Part shown: piece after piece, positions 56,401 through 64,000 of the stretch
Position numbering within the stretch: position 1 is the first letter of the stretch
Layout of the letters: each line of letters starts with the position of its first letter
Origin: Trachythela sp. YZ-2020
Lineage: Eukaryota; Cnidaria; Anthozoa; Malacalcyonacea; Clavulariidae
Assembly (NCBI GenBank): GCA_016169945.1
Contig: JADLSH010000271.1
Location: forward strand, 1 to 64,000
Direction of reading: 5' to 3'
DNA: 64,000 nucleotides
Position numbers and translations under genes: made by a program
The notes under the pieces: generated by a model
What the model saw: only the letters and a program-made list of their open reading frames with translations
Database searches by the model: none
What the model was told of the DNA's origin: nothing

Positions 56401-57970
56401 GAGTTTACCCCATAGACTAAGGTAGCGTTGCTCCATGGCTCCCTAATTTCTGCAGCTATGATCTTGATCATCTTATCAGTGAATCTTAGATTAGTCATAC
56501 ACATGAGTAATAAGTATACCATGTATATTTTGGATATTTTTATATACAGTTTTGTAGCTTATTCTATAGACAGGAGTCAATCCTGGCAGGAGAATACATA
56601 CTCCCACTTGTTGTATAGATGGCAAATTCAGAATAATTTACCAGATATATATATAACAATTTCATGTTTTTTTTCAACAACAGCATAAAACATAATCACA
56701 CAGCTTTTCATAAAATATAGCCAAAATTATTCCAACGTTGGCCAGGACCTAGCCTGCTCGCAGGCTATTCAGGACCAGGTTATGACCCCTGCAAGGGAAC
56801 TCGCCCATGCTACAGAAAAACATTGTGATCATACATTGAAGAAAAGCCCTTTCTGAAAATAGTGTTGTGCAACAGAATTATTTCTACCACCATGATAATG
56901 CTAGAATCAATGCCTAGAACTATGTGCCAAAAAAAGGTACATGGATTGCTCCCAAGGACGAGTACAGGGTAGACACCATGAAGGGCAGGTACAATCTTAA
57001 ACATAACGCTTGAGTACAATCTTAGACTTAGTACAACCGTACAAGCTTAAATTTTACTATATAACATATTTCCAATCAACAGTGAACAGTCATGCAAGTC
57101 TGCACATACTTTGACCAAGGGGAAACATAATTTTCTTGGGGGTGGGTGGGGGACAGACCTACATGTAGTGCAGCACGTTTTGATGGATAGATTGCTTATC
57201 CTGGCTAAGCCCCTGAAGGGGACTATTATACCAAGTGTTATATATGCCCCCACCTTTGAAGTACTTAATCACTGGTAGAAATCAATGGGTATGTCAAGTA
57301 TGAAGCTTACAGGCTGTTCAACGGAGCTGGACAGGCTCACCAACCAGGCTGGCTCATTTATAGTACAAAGATCCTGTCATGTGAAGTTTCTTACTATACT
57401 ATGTGGCTCATAATAATATAATGGAACCAATTTTCAGTTAATAACTTTAAGCTTCGTTTGATATTCCTTTGATCTACAAGATGTTTTAAAGTTAATAGTC
57501 GAGTTGGAAGTACATTTAATAGCGTTTCCTCTTGTCGTCCAAGTTTTTAGATTGGACTTTAGTACCCAAATTTCACGCATTGTTTCAGCTTGGACGAACT
57601 TACGAGCGCTAAACGGCCCTAAACTTTGACGGTAGAAAGACAAGGACCCGTATAATTCATAGTGACAGTGCCAAAGGACAAAAATATACAGTTTTAATAT
57701 AATTACTTAAATTGCATTTTTGCAACATTTTCTTCGATATAAAACATTCTGCACTGCTCCATATCGACTCTTGATTACAATATTTTCTTTACTCTGTCGT
57801 ATTTATATTCCTCTTGCAACGTACTACGAAGAACATTTAGATTTTCTGCCAAACACGATATATTTTCATGGTTTATGTACGAAACAACAGTATATTTTGC
57901 AGAATTTGTTTTGAGTCTTACGAACGCATGCCCAGTGTGGTCTTAGCCACGATTTCGGGCTTCAGGTTAT
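56401..57970. other. No gene recognised
   Basis: Interior of the inverted pair 55,690-58,065. Only short anonymous open frames. Confidence 0.45.
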
Positions 57971-58552
57971 GTATTATACCAGAGCCATAGATTCTTCCCA
58001 AAGGATCGCAGGCTCGGGGTACGAGATTGGTCTCTGCATGAGCGGAGGTAAAGTCTCTCAGAGATCTCGAGGGCCGAGGCTTCCTTCATACCTGGCAGTA
58101 GGCACGGTGGAGATTTAAAATGCCAATTTTCTGTTTACAAAATGTTCTGTAGTAACATAAATCTTTCGGAAATTGGTTTACATGAGAAATTGTTTGTTAA
58201 TGATAATGAAGTCCTAATAATTATGTTGTTAGGATTTTTAATTGAAAAGGTAGGTTATCTTTGTATAGAATTTCAAGTAGAATTCGATGGTGCTTTTGGA
58301 TTTCTCATCTACTGTGAACAAAATTATATGCATAGTATACGAGCGACCAATTCTGCGATATTCTGAGACAACATTCTATTGTCAGCCAGCGCATAAAACC
58401 CGCATTTGGCATTTTAAAATGAATAAGAGCGTCTAGTATGAAAAATAAGCGGAATTTTGTGGCGAATGCAATGGTGTTTTCAGATTTTCCATTCATCGAG
58501 CAAAAAATTATGCGCATATAGTATGCGAAGGACTTTTGCGTGCCTGAGACTA

Positions 58553-58745
58553 ACGCCTGTATTCTAAAAGCTCACTCACACTCAAAGAGTGGAGGTTCAA
58601 TCTGAGCTTCCCTTGAGTGTCAGTGCTATTTTTAATAGCTGGACGGTGAGTAGCTATTCAAAAACAGCACTGACACTAAAGGGAAGCTCAGATTGAACCT
58701 CCACTCTTTGAGTGTGAGTGTGAGTGAGCTTTTAGAATACAGGCG
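58553..58745. mobile_element. Near-perfect palindromic MITE
   Basis: Arms of about 85 bp (acgcctgtattctaaaagct, then cactctttgag-type words, then tcagtgctattttt) are mirrored with very few differences around an 8-bp centre (ggacggtg). The high arm identity suggests recent origin or activity. Confidence 0.9.
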
Positions 58746-60154
58746 TAAGTGTCGATTGTTGAATACAATTTACTAAGAAATATGTCGCAACGCAATTACG
58801 CAAAATGTTATTGTTTTGTGTTCCCGGGCGGTTTATTTAGCTGTAAATGTTCTCATATGATATCAAAGGCTTAATAAAGGGTAATAATGTAAATTAGTTA
58901 GATTTAATAGTATGACTAGTAGCTTCAATGTCAGCCAAGTGTCAGCTACGCTAGCTTACGCTTCACGAGGTTAAGGAAACGAAGGGATAAATGGGAACTT
59001 TATATTTGAGTAGATGAGGGATGTAACGTTTCCCTTTACTTAGTGCTTGGGGCGCACAGGAGTCAGGAGAGACAAGAAACAACATAATTTCGGCGAAAAT
59101 GTTGTTCTTTACACTTAAGTTCCACAATGATGCGCATGTATAAATGAGGCCTGTACTGTCATAATATACATATTAACATATCCGAGTTGTCAGATGTATA
59201 TTAAAGTAATTTTCAACCTTCATATAAATTGTACAAAATATCCCTTTTTACTTCTATGCAAACAAAGCTATAGCTAATTATAATGCATGCAAAGCTAGAA
59301 TGAATAATTTTAAACATTACAATTTCCCTATATATAGACATTCTAATCTTATCAAGATAATGAGAATTTGATATGAAGCAAGCAAATTGTGCGAAACTGG
59401 AGCAGTTTGGCTCCATCTGGATTCCAAAAGACTATCTGATGGGCCACAAGAACAATAATAACATATGGGCCCTAGGGTGCTCTCACAATATTATATTTAT
59501 AGAGTAGATCATTTGAAATGCCATTTACTAACCACCCTATAGAAAGACGCTGTCCCTGCTATGAAACAAATCCAGCCGACTATGTCACTGTGCTTTCATT
59601 ATTTATATTTACAATTGTGAATTTAAGTTTTCCAATCCAAGCCCTAAGGAAAGTGAACGACTTATATTGTTTACGCAATCCAATATTACCCATTAACCCA
59701 TGTCTAATAAGTAAATCACAAATCTTCAGCTTAATCACTTTTAAGAGCAATGGTTCACCATTTCACAATTTAGGCCATACATGCTTGAAGTCCTAAGTCC
59801 TCTGCAGCAATATAACTCGTGTGAATGTCTTAACCGTCTATAATACGGCCATGGAAATCAAGCAAAAAATATATTGGTACATACAAAAATATTTTCCAAT
59901 CTTTTGTAAATGTTTACTCCAAGAAAGTTCCACGTGAAAAGGACCATTCAAGAGGCCAAAGCTGAAGAAACCTTCAGTTCTCGACAAAAATGGCTCTAAC
60001 AGACCAGGTGGGAGGGGACCATTTCACGCAATATTTAGCGATCGACATTTTTACTATTTATTCAACATGAGTGTCCAATTTACATCCAAAACCTTTGCAC
60101 AAACTAGTCCTTCTCAATAAGCATGATCGAAAGGGATTCGAATTGGTTAGCTTC
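58746..60154. other. No gene recognised
   Basis: Only short open frames without motif. No repeat pair noted. Confidence 0.45.
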
Positions 60155-60290
60155 TGACAACTGGACGCTGTAGCTTAGTTGGCGGAGAGCTGCACCGGAA
60201 TCGCAGGGCCGCGGATTCGATTTCTGAGGGCGTATATAGTTGCATTTTTCGCAATTGCTCCTGGTTTGGTCTAAAATATCAAGCGGCCAC
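60155..60290 (+). mobile_element. tRNA-derived SINE, copy 3
   Basis: Starts acaactggacgctgtagc, with A box tagcttagttgg and B box ggattcgattt. Between them is gcaccggaatcgcagggcc, which matches copy 2. The tail gttgcatttttcgcaattg then ggtttggtctaaaa also matches copy 2. The tRNA-like head is about 75 bp with a 55-bp body. Confidence 0.75.
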
Positions 60291-60999
60291 TGATTGGTCA
60301 AACGAGATGCAAGCTAATCGGTGATTGGCTGATATAAGCTCGTCGCTGAATGGCTACAAGCTAACACACTCTTACTCACACGATGGCAATATATCTGCTA
60401 CGCAGATACAAAAAGGGCAATCTTATTGCTATTTCCCTAAAATGCAGTGATACGTAATTGCCTAGACTTGCTATACAAGTCGACTCGCATAATGACTGGG
60501 TTAATACGGACTGAGTTAATAAGTATATATGTAAATGTATTTGTATTTTTATCTAAATGACAATATTTTTTTATGATTACCTTAAATTATGCCCGACCAA
60601 AAACCTCGATACTGACTATTTAGTCAAAAGCGTATTCTAGATTACATTCAGTGCATGCAAAGTGGCCTTGAAAGTATAACTAAGGTTAGTTGTTGCAAAA
60701 TTAAATGTTCTATATTTATTTTACGTGCAAAAGATACGAAAAGTGCAAAAATAGATCAATATTGATTCAATCCGTGCAATGGTAGATACATAAAAAAAAC
60801 ACGAAGTTACTGTATTCCCAACACTCCGATTATGTTATCGTGAGCGGACATAAATATTGACAAAACTTTGGAACCTCGCAGGAGAGATTGGTTCTTCGAC
60901 GAAGATGCCATTGAAGCTGCCAGTTTCTCGAGGATTGCGTAATCCTACTCCGATAGCCTTTTTTTCTTCTCCACTGCACCCTATATATATTTTAAAGAG
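60291..60999. other. No gene recognised
   Basis: AT-rich sequence without motif. Confidence 0.45.
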
Positions 61000-61430
61000 T
61001 ATTATTATACATTGTAGTCACTACGTGTCTTCTGATTGGCTAATTGCTTACAGTTAAATAATTATGGCAATCACGCAACCTACAGATAACTGAGTTATCT
61101 GCATGCTAGCAGATGAGGCTGTTGAGCCCACAGTACGTACTTTTTGGCTTTACATAAAAGAATAAAAACAAGAAAAAACAACGTGAATAAACCCAATCAA
61201 ACGATGTTTTTTGAAAGTTGAAACTATTATCAGAGCTAAAGTAAGTAAATTAGGTTTCTAATATTTTGTCGTTCTTGTTTTAATGTTGTAATTGGTTTTT
61301 ACCACAATATTTTAGAACTAAACGTTGTTTTGCGCGACAGAATTTAAATGGCTGTTTATCAAAGGAGTTTAATAACAATGCAATTTACAATAAAAAACAA
61401 TTTTTGAATTCGGTTTTTGTTATATCTGGA
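61000..61430 (+). repeat. Dispersed repeat, second copy of the 26.3-27.3 kb family
   Basis: Blocks ttattatacattgtagtcac, aatcacgcaacctacagata, gttatctgcatgctagcag, taaattaggtttctaatatt and actaaacgttgttttg are in the same order as in the 26,300-27,340 copy. This copy lacks the internal duplication. Confidence 0.7.
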
Positions 61431-64000
61431 ATTGTCCAGATCTCGGTAACTGTTTATCATAACATGTTCGAACGCGGCAAATACCTGCGATCAGGCTTCA
61501 TTTCACCTTAATTTGCATGTTTCGGGCTGCTTAACCTAAGCTGCTTAACCTGGCTCGCTTATAAACGACGTTCTAAAATTAGAACTCTCACTATAAGTGA
61601 TTTGAAACTCGTGACACGAGTGACATTGTACAACCTAAATTGATACAGCAATAACGTAGTTTTGCATTGCGCACTTTCACTATTCGTTGACCAAATATTT
61701 TATATTTTCAGCCATTATATGTACTGTTTCGAAAAATATAATCACTATATATATATGGCAAGTTTTGTTACGTTTGAGCATTTATATATTTATATGTAAA
61801 AATTTGCTAGTTGCTCTTTAACGTGACCATTAACATGACGAGGATTATGCATGGGAACTTTCCCGAAATTTTCACATTGAGAACGATTCCTGTGTAATTA
61901 CATTAAGGTGTATATGTTATACAAAGAGGCACTATACAGTAATAACGCCGGTTACTCCCATAATTTAATTTATTTCATAAAATGTGTTCTGTTAAGTTGT
62001 TTGAATTATTTCGACGACTTAAAAAATTCTGTAAAGCACAAAATGTTTCAATCATATTTTGGCACAGCAGAGTGGTGAGAATAATTCAATAAACGTTAAT
62101 TAAGAATGCTTTCGGGTTGGGAATTACAATTTTTGCCTGCTCGCGTTTCAACTCCCAAACACTTAAAACCCCAGCTATACTCAATAATGCGAGAAAGTTG
62201 AAATCAATTAAACGACCAAAAGCCATTGAAATTTACAGTAGGTATACATTTGAACCCAGTACGTCGTTCCGATCAAATATATTAAAGACGAATGCACAGA
62301 AAAATGCATGCATGAGATGGTGGAACACATTGATTTTTTGTCTAGGAGATTTGGTTTAATTTCAGTTCATGGCAGACACAACCTAAAATAAGAAATACTT
62401 CTCGACGTATATATTTTTTGAGAAATGGTTTTTTCTGTTCCAGATTTTAGCTTTCGTAATTTTGGTCCTGAATTCATCTGGATAAATAGATCATACTTTA
62501 TGACCTATTAGGTGCTCTTCATGCATTGTACTGTCGTGTGCACAACTAACATTTGTGGTATTGCTACATGTAGCAAGAAATGTGTTAGATGAAATATAAT
62601 TGTAATATGGTGAAACAGGGGAAAGTGCGGCAAAAACCTTTGGAAGAGAGAGAGAGATTTCCTGATTGGCTTTTAGTATTTTAATTAAAAAACCCGATAT
62701 ATAGATGCCATCTTATAGACTTGGCTGGATGAATAAGTATAACCAGTTGGATACACTTTAATAAAAGAGTGTGCGTGTAAATTTAGGTCATCAATATATT
62801 CTCATCCTCCTGTTTAATATTCTAACCACTATTAAAGGTCAAGAACATATCAGGGGTAATCATCTTCACAAAATGCTTTATGGCGTGAGAGAAATTATAA
62901 TACTAGCTGTCTCATAAAATACTAAAATTTAAATACTAGGGAGAACTTGTTTTGTGTTAAACGAGGATTTCGACAAGAACAGCCTTTTGACATTCACATA
63001 GCATTTTCACCATCTTAGATTAGCTTTAGAGGCATCTGATCTGGCATTGTACGACTGTTTTTGACGAGTATAACTCTCCAGTTTTTCGAAAGTAAACTCT
63101 GGCAATTTGTTGAAAGATTATGTGCAACCAAATTCTCCAGAATTACAGATTTCTGCCTCCGTGTCCGACACTATTCAGGTTTTCGAGAAGATCCAGCGCC
63201 CCCATTTCACTTGTTCAAAAAAAGCTGAGTACTTGAAAGATTTTCAGGTTAGCCAAACCGTCGAAGACCCAGGCAGAAAACTAGAGCCGTCGTTGTTATA
63301 AACAGCGTCTAAAAGACAGTTATGAACCTCAAAACATGCACATTTAATTGCTGCCGGTAGCCTATTCATTTTTTAATGCATCTGACGAAACGCTCAAATT
63401 GAATTTGTGTTTTCTCGGTGAATCCTAACAAGAGGTCATCTTAGCTAATTGATCACAAAATTTCGTAGTATGGGCGAAATGTTATCAATCATTGCGCTAA
63501 GCATATGTCCAAACAAAAGTTGTATTTTGATAAACTACCAATGTAAGAGAGTAAAATATGTTTACAGCTTACAGTTTCTTCGATTAAATGCTTTAAAAAG
63601 CTCAGAAAATTATTGAAATAATGTTTAAGAATCGTAACATGCGCAAAATACAGTATTTGTTTATTTTCCTTGCAGCGTAATGATGGTCAAAAGAGGCAAA
63701 TTTCAACCCACGAAAATACCTAACTTCCCATCACTTAACGTTAAGATATAAACACAAAAATTACAATCTTCAGTTTTAAAGTTGGGATGACTTGGAAACA
63801 TAGCTACCCAAATGTTGATTTGAAAATTTTCCCATCGAAGTCATGAAAAGTACGAGTCATAATAATCCTCAATATTTCTTTCACGGCAGTGCATCTTGTT
63901 AGGCCAAACAAGCATCCATACCATAAATTGGTTACTCATTCAATTCGTCCTTCCAGTTTGATAGGTTCTGCCAAATTAGCGAAAAAACAACAGTAGGAAA
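61431..64000. other. No gene supported to the window end
   Basis: AT-rich. A (ga)n run lies at 62,647-62,660. One open stretch, 63,074-63,300 (+), includes ISASVSDTIQVFEKIQRPHF followed by a possible donor at 63,249. No domain, acceptor or partner exon supports it. Otherwise nothing recognised. Confidence 0.4.

Larger units (their letters stand above)
55690..58065. repeat. Inverted repeat pair 2.2 kb apart, possible element
   Basis: The left block 55,705-55,785 (ggcggaggtctctgagcaat, then accccgagcctgcgatcctt, then tgggaagaatct) is the reverse complement of 57,975-58,050 (agattcttcccaaaggatcg, then caggctcggggtacgagatt). Either two opposed copies of one repeat or the ends of a 2.4-kb element. 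The interior has no transposase motif. Confidence 0.65.

Noticed and set aside
60155..60230. Functional tRNA gene
   Set aside because: A and B boxes are present, but acceptor stem pairing is poor and the sequence continues into a body shared with another copy, so it is a SINE.
63074..63300. 75-codon open frame with possible donor
   Set aside because: No acceptor, start context or domain to support it; kept only as a note in the final stretch.

Overview
The window is animal nuclear DNA: AT-rich, intron-rich and full of transposon relics. It carries a receptor tyrosine kinase gene with EGF and immunoglobulin exons, which implies a metazoan. The mix of CR1/L2-like LINE, Ty3/gypsy, hAT, PIF1 helicase, Polinton-like, tRNA-derived SINE and many foldback elements suits an early-branching invertebrate. 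An anthozoan cnidarian is my best guess, but a sponge or another invertebrate is not excluded. There is no sign of bacterial genes, rRNA, CRISPR or an intact tRNA.

Two host genes can be supported, both on the + strand. The first (12,580-40,754) is a 16-exon receptor tyrosine kinase: two EGF modules, four Ig modules, a transmembrane helix and an FGFR/RET-like kinase. Its first, signal-peptide exon was not found. Exon borders and phases are mutually consistent throughout, but two exons each carry a one-base frame break, at about 29,210 and 30,310. The second (45,245-53,451) is the last four exons of what looks like TFIIIC subunit 2 (GTF3C2-like WD40 protein); its earlier exons are not visible between the kinase gene and 45,245.

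The rest is mostly mobile DNA. At 4.6-7.0 kb there is a decayed LINE. At 7.6-11.2 kb a minus-strand Ty3/gypsy relic (zinc knuckle, protease, reverse transcriptase) is split by a 1.5-kb inverted-repeat element. The large intron at 13.4-24.4 kb holds a LINE fragment, a foldback element, an hAT element with transposase, three perfect 565-bp tandem copies and a PIF1-type helicase relic. The intron at 30.5-35.0 kb holds a 3.5-kb Polinton-like structure made of two inverted arms around a 21-bp minisatellite. From 43 kb to the end there are SINE copies, at least eight foldback elements and nested inverted-repeat elements.

A 0.7-kb repeat present in at least three copies (about 0.4, 9.7 and 15.6 kb) is unusual: each copy has a CpG-rich upstream part, an ATG, a short open frame and a phase-0 splice donor at the same place. 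No computation or database search was possible; all assignments come from reading motifs, frames and splice signals.
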